A DNA stretch of 64,000 nt from a virus. The translations under genes were made by a program, and so were the position numbers. Shown here piece by piece: positions 19,058 through 28,759 of the stretch. How positions within the stretch are numbered: the stretch's first letter is position 1; every line of letters begins with the position of its first letter. Where the stretch lies: positions 19,952 through 83,951 of IMG/VR virus record IMGVR_UViG_3300036770_008702. One strand, 5' to 3'. The notes beneath the pieces are model-generated. The model was not told the DNA's origin. It saw only the letters and a program-made list of their open reading frames with translations, and did no database searches.

Positions 19058-20305
19058 CTAGGGCGCCGTCAGCGTCTGCAGCAGGGCGTTGGACAGCCGG
19101 CGAGGGAAGTACTGGAACGCCCGGCAGGTGGCGTTGGCGAGGGAGGATGCCGAGGGCTCCGACCAAGGGGCCGCGCCGATCGCGATGCGGGCCGGGGTCG
19201 CCGGCAGAGGGCAAAGGGCGTGGCTGCTGACGGTGCCACCATCCAGGCAGAACGCTGCGTCGAAGTTGGCCCAGGCCATCGCCATCCGGAAGGTCACCGC
19301 ATTGGCGAAGCTGAACGGCCGGGTCAGCGCCGCATAGCCAGCGCCACCCGCGCGCGTGTTCAGCACCAGCTGTCCGGTGGTGAAGCGTGACAGGTAGAAG
19401 GTGTCGTTGAAGGTCAGGCCGAAGCCGCCATAGACCAGGGCACTGCCACCGGTCTGCGCCGGCACGATCCGGTTCACATACTCGAAGATCATCGTTCCCT
19501 CGCTGGGGTTGAACCAGCGCGTGTCGACGTCGAGGTAGAGGTTGTCGGCCCCGCGGGTGACCGAGGCGGTCGTAGTCGGGATGTAGCTCGTCGGGTTGGT
19601 CAGCGTGGCCTCCGCCTCGAGCTGTGCACCCCAGGCATAGATGCTGTTGGTGCTGGCGGGCGGGGTGTTGTCGGCCGCGGCGGGTCCGATCGACGCGGCG
19701 ATGGCGGTCACCGTGGTGCTGGTGGCCTCGATCGCGCAGCGATACCAGCCGGCGCCGTGCGCCTCGATGGTCTTGGCGCTGTAGAGCAAGGTACCGGCGC
19801 CGGCGGTGTGGGTCCCGACCGCGCCGCTGACCAGGTTGAACCAGACCTGGATGGTATTGCTGCCGTCGCTCAGTTCCAGCACCGCGAAGCCACTGGCGGC
19901 GGCCTTGAGGAACACCACGAAGGCGATGCCGCGCCCGGCGGTGATGGTGACGGCCTGCGTCAGCTTGCCGCCGCTGGCGGCCGCGGTGAGGGTGTCCGCC
20001 GTCGTGGTGCCATCCGGGGCCATGGTGGCATTCGGCGTGACGGTGAGGTTCGCCGCGGACCAGGGCGCGGTGTCCAGTTCCTCGCTGCGCAACAGCAGGT
20101 TGGTGCGCTGGGGCTCGATCAGCAGCCCCTCGCAGACGCCCGTGACCGGGTGGTGCTGCCAACGCCCGGTGTTGGCCGGCACGGCCCGAATGAGGCCTGT
20201 GCGCCCGACATTGCGGGCGGCCCCGGTGCGGGTGAAGCGGGCGCGCGGGTCGATCAACCCGGGGGCCTTGTGGAACTGCCAGTTGATGGCGGGCTCGACG
20301 GACAT
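19058..20305 (-). CDS. Phage tail fibre / spike-type protein
   Basis: 415 residues beginning MSVEPAINWQFHKAPG. Residues ~50-65 hold GLLIEPQRTNLLL, the segment typical of phage head-spike/fibre domains. It is followed by a galactose-binding-like beta domain and then a concanavalin/LamG-like C-terminal domain with RIAIGAAPWSE. Such proteins bind surface carbohydrate. The gene begins 2 bases after the stop of the preceding tail gene and ends just before the next start, so it is cotranscribed with the tail module. It is probably the receptor-binding fibre. The family call is good; the ligand is unknown. Confidence 0.75.
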   Translation of the reverse strand: MSVEPAINWQFHKAPGLIDPRARFTRTGAARNVGRTGLIRAVPANTGRWQHHPVTGVCEGLLIEPQRTNLLLRSEELDTAPWSAANLTVTPNATMAPDGTTTADTLTAAASGGKLTQAVTITAGRGIAFVVFLKAAASGFAVLELSDGSNTIQVWFNLVSGAVGTHTAGAGTLLYSAKTIEAHGAGWYRCAIEATSTTVTAIAASIGPAAADNTPPASTNSIYAWGAQLEAEATLTNPTSYIPTTTASVTRGADNLYLDVDTRWFNPSEGTMIFEYVNRIVPAQTGGSALVYGGFGLTFNDTFYLSRFTTGQLVLNTRAGGAGYAALTRPFSFANAVTFRMAMAWANFDAAFCLDGGTVSSHALCPLPATPARIAIGAAPWSEPSASSLANATCRAFQYFPRRLSNALLQTLTAP

Positions 20306-20307
20306 GG

Positions 20308-20889
20308 CTATGCCACCTCGAAGGATGTGCTGCCGGTGCAGACCAGGGTGAGGATCGCGGAGCCGGTGGTCACCGTGATGCCCACCCCGGCGGTGCCGCC
20401 GTTGATGGCGTCGGTGGCGGCGCCGGTGTTCAGGGTCAGGGTGGCGCCGCTGCGGTTGCGCAGCCGGCAGGTCCAGCCGGGCCAAACGTCGATGGCCACC
20501 GGCAGGATCCAGGTGCGGGTGCCGTTGGTGCAGAGCAGCAGCTTGCCGGCGTCGTGCGGGGTGATCTGGTAGGTGGCGTTCTGCGTGTTGGGATAGAGTG
20601 ACAGCGCCATGTCCCAGGGCCGGAAGCCGCCGCTGTCCAGATAGGCCAGGCGCGGCAGGTCCATCGGCTCGTTGCCGACGCCGTTGGCCGGCGTGCCGAG
20701 GGCCAACTGGGTGGCCAGGCTGCCCGAGGCGGCGGTGGCCGATGCCTGGGCCTGACCGGTCAGGTAGGCGACATCCTGCGCAGTGCGGCCGATCGCGTTG
20801 AGCGAGGGGCGGAAATAGATGCGGAACAGCCCGTTGGGGAAGTCGGCGTCGCTGCGGGCGGCGAGATAGGTCCAGTCCTCCTCACTCAT
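20308..20889 (-). CDS. Phage tail protein, fibre base
   Basis: 193 residues from the ATG at 20889, which overlaps the upstream stop by 4 bases (ATGA) with GGAGG about 12 bases before. The N-terminus MSEEDWTYLAARSDADFP and a central Ala/Gln/Thr-rich helix (YLTGQAQASATAASG) suggest attachment to the tail and an oligomeric stalk. The C-terminal half is beta-rich with glycine and threonine repeats (LTLNTGAATDAINGG), as in fibre trimerisation domains. It is part of the tail-tip operon. I do not recognise a named family. Confidence 0.7.
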   Translation of the reverse strand: MSEEDWTYLAARSDADFPNGLFRIYFRPSLNAIGRTAQDVAYLTGQAQASATAASGSLATQLALGTPANGVGNEPMDLPRLAYLDSGGFRPWDMALSLYPNTQNATYQITPHDAGKLLLCTNGTRTWILPVAIDVWPGWTCRLRNRSGATLTLNTGAATDAINGGTAGVGITVTTGSAILTLVCTGSTSFEVA

Positions 20890-21749
20890 AGCCATTCCTC
20901 CAGTTCCAGGACGGTCTCGTGCACGTTGTGGAAGGCCTGGGTGATCGGATCGAGCTTGCGGAACCGCACCAGGCAATCGCGCTTGAACCGCCGCGCGGTG
21001 TCATCGGGGCTGGGCACGACCCAGAACGGGGTGTGGGTGCCGAGCAGGCGCTGGGCATCGAGCAGGGCGCCGAACGCCTCGACCCGGGTGATGCCCTTGA
21101 GCGCCAGGCGCAGCACCCGGGCCGGCGGTCGCGTCTCGCTGTAGAGCACGCCGCCGAGCGATGTGGCGCTGACGCTGCGGTCCTCCCAGGCCAGCTGCGC
21201 GCCGGGGGCGAGGTTGCGCTCCGGCGACCAGATCGTGCCCAGGCGCAGGTGGGCGAGCTCGACATAACCATCGGGGTTGGCGGTGTCGTTGATCTCGATG
21301 GCCCAGTAGCGCGCCCGGATGTTCACCAGCGCGTCGTGCATGCCGTGGCTGGGATAGCCCACGATCTCCTCGTCCGAGAGCTGCCCGGTCCAGAAATTGT
21401 CGTCCTCCCATTCGAGGTCCTCGGGGAGGTAGACGGCCGGCCAGACCGGGATCCAACCGGCGCTGTAGAGATCCGTCCCGCCTGGCGTGGCGCCGGCGGT
21501 GATCCGCACCAGGGCATCGCGGGTCAGGTTGTGCCGCGCAACGCCGATCATGCGCACCGGGATGTTGCTGGCGCCGAGATCGACGTTGAACTTGGTCGAG
21601 GCCAGCAGCAGGTTGCTGGACCGCGCGCGCAGGCTGAGGAGCGGTGGATCGAGCAGCAGGTTGGCCAGCGGCGCGCCGGCTTGCCAGGCGCCGCCCGAGA
21701 GCGTTGCCACGGGCGCCTTGCTGTAGAATTGGAACTGGATGTTCGTCAC
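20886..21749 (-). CDS. Phage tail protein (distal tail / tip component)
   Basis: 287 residues from a GTG at 21749 whose GTGA overlaps the stop of a 29-codon frame. Features include SSNLLLASTKFNVDLGASN near residue 44, a central beta-rich domain and a C-terminal FRKLDPITQAFHNVHETVLELEE that recalls tail hub accessory proteins. It lies between the hub gene and the fibre genes and is translationally coupled to both neighbours. A structural role at the distal tail is inferred from position and fold-like composition. Confidence 0.7.
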   Translation of the reverse strand: MTNIQFQFYSKAPVATLSGGAWQAGAPLANLLLDPPLLSLRARSSNLLLASTKFNVDLGASNIPVRMIGVARHNLTRDALVRITAGATPGGTDLYSAGWIPVWPAVYLPEDLEWEDDNFWTGQLSDEEIVGYPSHGMHDALVNIRARYWAIEINDTANPDGYVELAHLRLGTIWSPERNLAPGAQLAWEDRSVSATSLGGVLYSETRPPARVLRLALKGITRVEAFGALLDAQRLLGTHTPFWVVPSPDDTARRFKRDCLVRFRKLDPITQAFHNVHETVLELEEWL

Positions 21750-21835
21750 GACCGTGACGCTCCTGAGCGTTGCGACGCGCGCGGCAGCGGCGTCGCGTGC
21801 GCCGCGAGAGCGCGCGCCGCTGACAGGTTGAGCAT
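21746..21835 (-). CDS. 29-residue translationally coupled small ORF
   Basis: ATG at 21835 has AGGAA about 8-12 bases upstream. The 29-codon frame ends in TGA that overlaps the GTG of the next tail gene. The peptide is Ala/Arg/Ser rich. It could be a true mini-protein, or a leader whose translation delivers ribosomes to the weak GTG start downstream. It fills the gap between hub and distal tail genes. Confidence 0.45.
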   Translation of the reverse strand: MLNLSAARALAAHATPLPRASQRSGASRS

Positions 21836-21842
21836 GGTGTTC

Positions 21843-23423
21843 CTAGCCCCAGAGATCGAGGGTGAGCTGCGAGCGCGGGCCGCCGGGGGTCTGGGCCCCG
21901 TCGACGTCGATGCCGACGACGCGAAAATCGCGGCCGGCACCGTAACCGAGCCGGCTGGTGACCAGACGCACCGCGCTGCCAAGATCGATCGCGGCTCGCG
22001 CCTGGGTGAGCCAGACGCCGACCTGAGTGAAGTCGCGCCGCAGCTTGTGCAGCGCGAGCACCCGGCTGGCCTCGGTTGCCATGTCCGCGGCCTGCTGCAG
22101 GCAGGTGTCGCGCAGCATCTCGGGGGCGAGGAGATGGGCGGTCTGCACCGCGGTGTCGCTGGCGATGGCCTCGCGCCAGGGTTGCAGCAACTCGGCACGA
22201 CGGGCCTCGGTCAGTGACGGGCCAACGGCGACCAGGTCGTTGGCGCTGGTCTCGGCATAGGGCCGGCCGCGCAACCGGACCCGCCACACCGGGATCCCGG
22301 CATCGGCATCGCGGGTGGCCAGGGTGTCCAAGGCTTCGATCTCGACGTCGGTGAAGGTGAAGGCCGGGCTGCCGGTCGGCGCCAGCAGCTGGCCGACCTG
22401 CCACAGCCCGGTGCGGGTGGGGGCGAGCCAGCCGCCGCAGCCGCTGAGGACCTGGTCGATCGCCTGCTGCCGGGTTACCTCGCCGGTGAGGTGGACGCCG
22501 CACTCGCCCGTGGCGGCGGCGTTGAGGGTGGTGAAGGACCCGGCATCCAGATCCCCGACGGCCACGCCGCAGCGCTGCGTCAGCAGGCGCTGGACGATCT
22601 CGCCGGCCTTGGCGACATAACCGCCGGCGGCATCGCCCTGCGCATCCATGGTGATGCGGCCGACGGCCGACGCGCCGAGGCGGACCAGGCCGAGGGCGAG
22701 GCAGGTGTCGAACTGGCCGGCGGCGACCGTCGCGCCTTCGAGGGCTGCCAGGCTGGCGCGGTTGTTGCCGGAGAAGGTCAGCGCCACGCCCTGGTCGTAG
22801 ACGGCGTCGACGGCCTGGGCCTGGCCGTCATGGAACTGGTAGATCAGCCGGGCGGTGTTCACCAGGATGGGGACCAGCTGGTAGCGCCGCCCGAACAGCA
22901 GCGGTTTGCGGCGTCCCTTGATGTCGTCGGCACTGCCCTCGGCGCCTGCAGGGAGGGCATTGTTGCCAGCGTAGAGATTGGCCTGGAGCGGCAGCGCCAG
23001 CATCTGCAGCTTGTCACGCAGGCGGATGGTCACGGTGCGGGCGCCGACCTCGACCTGCTCGGCGGTGCCGGTCAGGAAGGTAGTGGTGCCGCCGGGATAG
23101 GGCGCGTTTTGCGGCCCCACACGCACCACCACCTCACGCCCGTCGATACCGAGGTCGCGGAGATAGGCAAGGCCCTGGTCCAGGTTGTTGAGCACGATGT
23201 CGCCGACACCGACCGTGCTGCCGCCGCCGAGGCGGGCGGCCGAGAACATGGTGCGCTTGAAGCGGATCGGCTGCTGCAGGCGCGGGGCGAAGTGGACGTT
23301 CGGGGGCACCTCCGTCGGCCGGGTCATGGTGCCGAGGCCGGAGGTGAAGCGCAGCACTCGGGTGCCGGGGATGGCCGGGTCGTAGGCGGTGACCTCGACC
23401 AGAGTGATCAAACCGTCAGGCAT
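21843..23423 (-). CDS. Phage tail hub / baseplate-like protein
   Basis: 526 residues. The N-terminus is MPDGLITLVEVTAYDPAIPGT. FGRRYQLVPILVNTARLIYQ near residue 175 and a repeated beta-domain layout fit the central tail-hub proteins of siphoviruses of alphaproteobacteria. The ATG shares one base with the tape-measure stop (TGATG), so the two are translationally coupled. It probably forms the tail tip beneath the tape measure. I see no lysozyme or peptidase motif. The assignment rests on position, size and composition. Confidence 0.7.
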   Translation of the reverse strand: MPDGLITLVEVTAYDPAIPGTRVLRFTSGLGTMTRPTEVPPNVHFAPRLQQPIRFKRTMFSAARLGGGSTVGVGDIVLNNLDQGLAYLRDLGIDGREVVVRVGPQNAPYPGGTTTFLTGTAEQVEVGARTVTIRLRDKLQMLALPLQANLYAGNNALPAGAEGSADDIKGRRKPLLFGRRYQLVPILVNTARLIYQFHDGQAQAVDAVYDQGVALTFSGNNRASLAALEGATVAAGQFDTCLALGLVRLGASAVGRITMDAQGDAAGGYVAKAGEIVQRLLTQRCGVAVGDLDAGSFTTLNAAATGECGVHLTGEVTRQQAIDQVLSGCGGWLAPTRTGLWQVGQLLAPTGSPAFTFTDVEIEALDTLATRDADAGIPVWRVRLRGRPYAETSANDLVAVGPSLTEARRAELLQPWREAIASDTAVQTAHLLAPEMLRDTCLQQAADMATEASRVLALHKLRRDFTQVGVWLTQARAAIDLGSAVRLVTSRLGYGAGRDFRVVGIDVDGAQTPGGPRSQLTLDLWG

Positions 23424-26400
23424 CAGGCGACATCCCGGACGGTGTTGCGCAGCTTCTGCACGGCCTCGGTGGTGCCACTGGTGCCGGCACGCACCTCGCC
23501 AGCGATCAGGACCGCCGCCTCGCGCAGCACCTGGCGCAAGTCGGCAACCTCCTGGCGCAGCGCCTGGAGATCGGCGCGCAGGCTGTCGGACGCCGCAGGC
23601 ATGGTGGCGCGGACGCCGAGGGAGCCATCGCCACGGCGGGCCAAGGGCATGATCGCCTCGGGCCCGGCCTCGCCGAACAGCGCCATCGGCGCCAGGGTGG
23701 GACGACCGACGAGGTCGGGGATGCCGCCGCGCGCGAAAGGGATGACGTTGCCGCCGGTGAACACGCCGCCGAGGGCAAAGGCGCCGCCTTCGCCGGCGTT
23801 GCCGCCACGGGCGTCGTCGATCAGCGTCTGGGTGTTCTGCACGACCTGGCTGGTGAAGCCGCGTGTCGCGGCAATGTCATCGCGCATGGTGGCGAGGATG
23901 GCGTTGGCCGCGGTGAGCAGCCCGGACAGCTTGTCGTCGATGGAGCGGCTGATCTGGATGGTCTCGGTGGTCTCGACCGCCTGGCGGATGATGCGGGTGA
24001 TACTCTCGTCGGTCAGCAGCGTCGCCCCGGTGGCGGCGAGCACCTGCTGGAAGATGCCGCGCAGCACCGCCTCGCTCTCCGGCACGACGATGGTGCCGGT
24101 CGGCGCGAAGATGGTCTGGTTGATGCCGCGGGTGACGATGGCGCTCTCGATGACCAGGGCCCGCTCGGCGTCCGTCAGAACCCGACCCAGCTGCTGCTCG
24201 ACGGTGCGGACGACGCTGGCGGCCTGGATCAGTCCGGCGCGCTCCTCGGCGGTGAGGTCCCGGCCGATGGCTTGGCCGATGGTTCGTTCGATCGCCGCGC
24301 CCTGCACCAGGCTATCGCGCTCGGCATCGGACAGGGTGCGCCCGATTGTCTGCTCGATACTGCGCAGGATGCTGCCGCCCTGCACCAGGCCGGCGCGCTC
24401 CGCGTCGGTGAGATCGCGGCCGATGGCTTGCTCGACGATGCGGGCGATGCTAGCGCCCTGCACCAGGCTATCGCGCTCGGCATCGGAGAGGTTGCGGCCG
24501 ATCGCCTGTTCAATGCTGCGCAGGATGCCGCCGCCCTGGACCAGGCCAGCACGCTCGGCGTCGGTGAGGTCTCGCCCCATCGCCTGCTGGATGGCGCGGG
24601 TGATATCGGCGTCATAGACGAGCCCGGCGCGTTCGGCGGGCGACAGGTCACGCCCGATAGCCTGCTGGATGGCCCGCGTGATGTCGGCAGCCTGCACCAG
24701 GCCGGCGCGCTCGGCGACGGAGAGATCGCGGCCCATGGCCTGCTGGATCGCGCGGGTGATGTCGGCACCATAGACGAGCCCGGCGCGCTCGGCCGGCGAC
24801 AGGTCACGTGCCATCCCCTGTTGGATGGCACGGGTGACATCGGCGGCCTGAACGAGCCCGGCACGCTCGGCGACGGACAGGTCGCGCTGCATCGACTGCT
24901 CGATGTCGCGGCGCACGACAGCGCCCTGCACCAGGGCGTCGATCTCACCATCGGTCAGCAGTCGGCCAAGCCGTTCCTCAACCGTGCGCAGCACCGTAGC
25001 GGTCTGCACCAACCGCGCCCGGTCGGCGTCCGGTAGCGCGTTCAACGCCTCGGTGATGACGCGCACTATCTCGACACCGACCTGGACGTTCACCGAGCCG
25101 CCCAGCTGCTGAAGCGCGGCCAGGATCTGCGCGTCGTAGGACTGGGTGGCCGGCAGGTTCTCCAGGCTGGAGATGATGAACTGGCGCAGCGCCTGGAAGT
25201 CGGTGCCTGAGGCATACATGCCACGCCCGGCGGCCAGCAGCGTGTCGGCGGTCTGAGTGATGCGGGACAGAGCATCGCCGTCGCCGCCACGCGCCAGGGC
25301 CAGGTCCCGCCCGAAGGCGTTCTGGGCTTCGGTGAGCCGGTCGGTGGGCGAGGCGCCGCCGGAAGCTCCGGCGCGCAGTCCATCTATATAAGTACGGATC
25401 GCACCACCGGTGCGCAGCAACGCGTCGCGCGCCTGCTCGGCATAGCGGGCGATGATGGCGGCCCGCTCGGCCGCCTGCGTCTCCTCCAACGCCACCAGCA
25501 GCCGCGACTTCTCGGCCGCGGCGGTTGCCAGCGCCTCCAGTTGCTCGGTGAAGGCCCGTGTCTCCTGCCGCGCCGCCTCGGTCTGGCGGGCTAGTTCGGC
25601 CGCCTCGGTGTTGCCAGCTGCGGTGAGCCGCCGCACCACCAGCGCCACCTCGCCCTGGCGCAGCGTCTCGGTGCGTTGCACCTCCAAGGCCGCGATCTGC
25701 CGGGCACGCTCGGTGGCAAGCTTCTCCTCGGCGAGCCCGTACGTACGGGCCGTCTCGGTTGCCTTGTCGAAGGCGGCGTTGATGGCGTCGATCTGCTGCG
25801 CGAAGGCCGCCAGCGGCGCCGTGCCGAGCTTGTCGATCTCGGCCTGGGCGGCCAGGAAGCCATCGACCCATTGCGCCAGCTTGTCCACGCCGGAGAAGGT
25901 CTTGCCCTCCAGCGAGCGGGTGAGGTCAGCGTTGTCCCGCGAGGCAAAGCGCAGTCGGGTGTACGCCTCTTCGACCGAGCCGGCATCGGCCCAAGAATAG
26001 TCGGCGCCGTTCTTGTTCCCGCCGATGACGCTGACGCCACCCACCTGCAGGCCCCGCTGGGCCAGATAGGCGTTGGTGGCGGCGACAACCTGCTCGGCCT
26101 GGGCGAAGACCGCCTTGCCGCTGTCGTTGTAGAAACGGTAGTCAATCGGCATCAGCTGGTCGGCCATCGCGTTTGACGGCGCCGCGTCAGGCCCCCAGCC
26201 GGCGCTCTGCAACCGCAGGCCGAAGCCGCGCACGCTCTCGCCGGGGCCGAACAGGCCGCCCAGCCCCCCACCGGCTGCCCCGCCGAGCAGGCCGCCGATG
26301 AGGGTGCCGATGCCGGGGATGATCGAGCCCAGTGCCGCCCCGGCCAGGGCCCCGGCGCCGGAGCCGACCATGCCGCCGGTCTGGTTGCCGCCGAGGAGCG

Positions 26401-28759
26401 AGTTGAGCAGCATGCCCGCGCCGAAGCCGGCTCCGGCACCGCCCAGCAGCGAGCCGAACGTCGCGCCGGTGCCGCCGAAAAGCCCGCCACCACCGAAGGC
26501 TTGCAACTGGGCGAGCGAGGCCGGGCCGTAGGCCCCGCCCATCGCGCCCAGCGCGGCACTGGTTGAGGTGCCCCAGCCGGTGATGGCCGTGGCACCCAGC
26601 AATCCACCCGCGCCGGTCAGGCCGAGGCCGGAGCCGATGCTGGAAAGCAGCCCGCCGGGTCCGGTCAGACCCAGCGTCTCGCCGATATTGCCGAGCCCGA
26701 GTAGGCTCGCGAGCGAGCCACCGCCCGAGGCCGCACCACCGACGCCACCGATCCCACCGCCACCGAAGATGCCCTGGACGATGGGGGTGACGATCGGGCG
26801 GATCACCGCCTCGGCGGCGATGCGCGCGAAGGTCGCGCGCGCCAGGCGGTAGAAATCGTCCATCAACCCGGCCCAACCACGGCCCGTGGTGCTGAACAGG
26901 TCGGCGAAGCGGTCGCCGGCATAGCGCACCACGTCGTCGGTGGTAGACTGGATCTGGCGCTCCTGTTCCTTGCGGGCGTCGTCGAGCTTCTTCTGGTCGT
27001 CCTGGGCCGACTTGTAGGCCGCCCGCTGCGCCTCGATCTGGCGCACCGTGGCCTCGATCGCCTCGGCCTCACGCTGCTGAGCGGCGGTGCGCTTCTCGAT
27101 GGCGGGGATGCCGGCTTCGCGCAGCTGCTTCTCTATCTCCAGCGCGACGTTCAATGCTGCCACCGCATTGCTGCCCTGGCGTTGCGCCTCGGTCAGGCGG
27201 GTCTGGCGGTCGAGCTCGACGGCCAGCGCCTCGGAGACCTTGGCCACCTTGGCGGCCTGGTCGTCGGCCAGCTTGGCGGCCTTCTGGCCCTCCTCATTGG
27301 CCTTGGCCAGCTTGTCCTGATACTCGCGCAGCGCATCCGCCCGCGCCCTGGTGGCATCGAAGACCGCCCCGCCCGGAAGGGTGGTGACCCCGGCCGCCTC
27401 GGCGCGGGTGATCTTTGCCAGCTGCTCCTGATACTCGCGGGTGGCCTTGAGCTTCTTGTCGTTGGCCTCGACGACCTCGCGCACTTCCTGAGCGGTACGG
27501 GTGCGGGCGGCCTCGGCAGCCTTGGCCTGGGCGGTGACGTATTCGCCGAAGCGCTGCTGCCCGGCATCGCGCTCGATCTCGGCCAGACGGTCATTGGCGG
27601 TGCGGTAGTCGCTCTCGGCCTGGCGCAGGGCCGACTGCCGGGCGGTGGCTGCCGCCTGCAATTGGGCGCGCTGGATGGCGGAGTAGCCCCGCGCCGGGTC
27701 CGAGCCGTCATCCATCGCCGGACCGGCGCGCAGGGCTTCCAGACGAGCGCGGCTGCGGGCGACGTCGTTCTCTGCGGCCTGACGGTCGGTTGGCGCGACA
27801 TACCGCTGCACCGCATTAACCGCGGCGGCCGCGTCCATCGCCGCCTTGGCGATCGCCTGGGAGAGGCCGAGCGCCTTGTCGAGTTGGCTGGCGAAGTTGT
27901 CCATCGCCGCACCCAGCACGCCGAAGGCGCGGCCCATGGTCGGCGGCAGCTTGTCGAACTCGGCGGCCAGCTTCTCACCGGCGGCAATCAGGGCGGGGAG
28001 GACCCGATCGGCGGTGAGCTTGCCCTCGCTGCCCATCTGGCGCAGCTGGCCGATGCCGACACCCAGCTCCTTGGCCAGCGCCTGTGCCAGCTGCGGCATG
28101 TTCTCCAGCAGCGAGCGCAACTCGTCGCCCTGCAGCACGCCGGAGGCCAGGGCCTGGCCCAGCTGCTGCACCGCCGCGCCAATCTCCTGCGTGGCGCCAC
28201 CCGAGACAATGCCGGCCTTCTGGACGCCGACCACCAGCCGCATCACCTGGTCGTTGGTGGCTCCCACCTCCTTGGCGGCGACGGCGAAGCGATTGAACGC
28301 CCCGGCAGATTCCGCCACGGCGATGCCGGTCTGCTGCGACAGGCGGAACAACCCCTCGAAGGCATGTTCGGCCGCAGCGGCGGAGCCGGTGGCACTGACC
28401 AGGCGGGCCAGCACCGCGGTGGCGGTATCGCCGGCCTGGGCAATTCGCGTCCCTGCGGCCACGGCAGCCGCGCCTATCGCCGCGAAGCCTGCGGCCAGCC
28501 CGCCGGCCGCGACAGACACGCCGCCGAAGGTGCGGCCAACGGTGCCGAGGCTGCCACCCATGCCCTGGAAGGCGCGGGTGGCGACATCGGAGGCGCCGGC
28601 CAGGCGCTGCAACCCAGGCGATGCCGCGGTGCTCGCCACCTCCACCCGACGCAGGGCCGCCTCGCCCGCCACGCCGAACTGCTCCAACTCGCGACGGGCA
28701 CGGTCCGCCCCCTCGGTGGAGACGCGGATACCGACGGTGCGGGCGGTGGCACCACTCAT
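23423..28759 (-). CDS. Phage tail tape measure protein
   Basis: 1778 residues from the ATG at 28759, which overlaps the upstream stop (ATGA). The N-terminal region (MSGATARTVGIRVSTEGADRA) leads into the conserved tape-measure domain with FNRFAVAAKEVGATNDQVMRLV and GDELRSLLENMPQLAQAL near residues 170-250. Long coiled-coil helices follow. The middle has a glycine/alanine-rich hydrophobic stretch (residues ~700-900) that probably spans the membrane during DNA entry. An 11-unit tandem 26-residue repeat lies toward the C-terminus. It sets tail length and threads the tail tube. The size predicts a tail of roughly 250 nm if about 1.5 angstrom per residue holds. Confidence 0.95.
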   Translation of the reverse strand: MSGATARTVGIRVSTEGADRARRELEQFGVAGEAALRRVEVASTAASPGLQRLAGASDVATRAFQGMGGSLGTVGRTFGGVSVAAGGLAAGFAAIGAAAVAAGTRIAQAGDTATAVLARLVSATGSAAAAEHAFEGLFRLSQQTGIAVAESAGAFNRFAVAAKEVGATNDQVMRLVVGVQKAGIVSGGATQEIGAAVQQLGQALASGVLQGDELRSLLENMPQLAQALAKELGVGIGQLRQMGSEGKLTADRVLPALIAAGEKLAAEFDKLPPTMGRAFGVLGAAMDNFASQLDKALGLSQAIAKAAMDAAAAVNAVQRYVAPTDRQAAENDVARSRARLEALRAGPAMDDGSDPARGYSAIQRAQLQAAATARQSALRQAESDYRTANDRLAEIERDAGQQRFGEYVTAQAKAAEAARTRTAQEVREVVEANDKKLKATREYQEQLAKITRAEAAGVTTLPGGAVFDATRARADALREYQDKLAKANEEGQKAAKLADDQAAKVAKVSEALAVELDRQTRLTEAQRQGSNAVAALNVALEIEKQLREAGIPAIEKRTAAQQREAEAIEATVRQIEAQRAAYKSAQDDQKKLDDARKEQERQIQSTTDDVVRYAGDRFADLFSTTGRGWAGLMDDFYRLARATFARIAAEAVIRPIVTPIVQGIFGGGGIGGVGGAASGGGSLASLLGLGNIGETLGLTGPGGLLSSIGSGLGLTGAGGLLGATAITGWGTSTSAALGAMGGAYGPASLAQLQAFGGGGLFGGTGATFGSLLGGAGAGFGAGMLLNSLLGGNQTGGMVGSGAGALAGAALGSIIPGIGTLIGGLLGGAAGGGLGGLFGPGESVRGFGLRLQSAGWGPDAAPSNAMADQLMPIDYRFYNDSGKAVFAQAEQVVAATNAYLAQRGLQVGGVSVIGGNKNGADYSWADAGSVEEAYTRLRFASRDNADLTRSLEGKTFSGVDKLAQWVDGFLAAQAEIDKLGTAPLAAFAQQIDAINAAFDKATETARTYGLAEEKLATERARQIAALEVQRTETLRQGEVALVVRRLTAAGNTEAAELARQTEAARQETRAFTEQLEALATAAAEKSRLLVALEETQAAERAAIIARYAEQARDALLRTGGAIRTYIDGLRAGASGGASPTDRLTEAQNAFGRDLALARGGDGDALSRITQTADTLLAAGRGMYASGTDFQALRQFIISSLENLPATQSYDAQILAALQQLGGSVNVQVGVEIVRVITEALNALPDADRARLVQTATVLRTVEERLGRLLTDGEIDALVQGAVVRRDIEQSMQRDLSVAERAGLVQAADVTRAIQQGMARDLSPAERAGLVYGADITRAIQQAMGRDLSVAERAGLVQAADITRAIQQAIGRDLSPAERAGLVYDADITRAIQQAMGRDLTDAERAGLVQGGGILRSIEQAIGRNLSDAERDSLVQGASIARIVEQAIGRDLTDAERAGLVQGGSILRSIEQTIGRTLSDAERDSLVQGAAIERTIGQAIGRDLTAEERAGLIQAASVVRTVEQQLGRVLTDAERALVIESAIVTRGINQTIFAPTGTIVVPESEAVLRGIFQQVLAATGATLLTDESITRIIRQAVETTETIQISRSIDDKLSGLLTAANAILATMRDDIAATRGFTSQVVQNTQTLIDDARGGNAGEGGAFALGGVFTGGNVIPFARGGIPDLVGRPTLAPMALFGEAGPEAIMPLARRGDGSLGVRATMPAASDSLRADLQALRQEVADLRQVLREAAVLIAGEVRAGTSGTTEAVQKLRNTVRDVA
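24130..24990 (-). repeat. 78-base tandem repeat, about 11 units, within tape measure gene
   Basis: The protein repeats a 26-residue unit of the form AIQQAMGRDLSVAERAGLVQ plus AADITR. About 11 consecutive units are visible; the first and last are most diverged. Unit variants alternate (AERAGLVQ or AERAGLVY versus AERDSLVQ), so higher-order duplication of two-unit blocks is visible. The unit length is a constant 26 residues with no indels, so the repeat can change copy number without breaking the frame. Confidence 0.9.

Noticed and set aside
24130-24990. Tandem repeat as a diversity-generating retroelement target
   Set aside because: No reverse transcriptase gene in the window, and unit differences are not biased to adenine positions as far as I can see.
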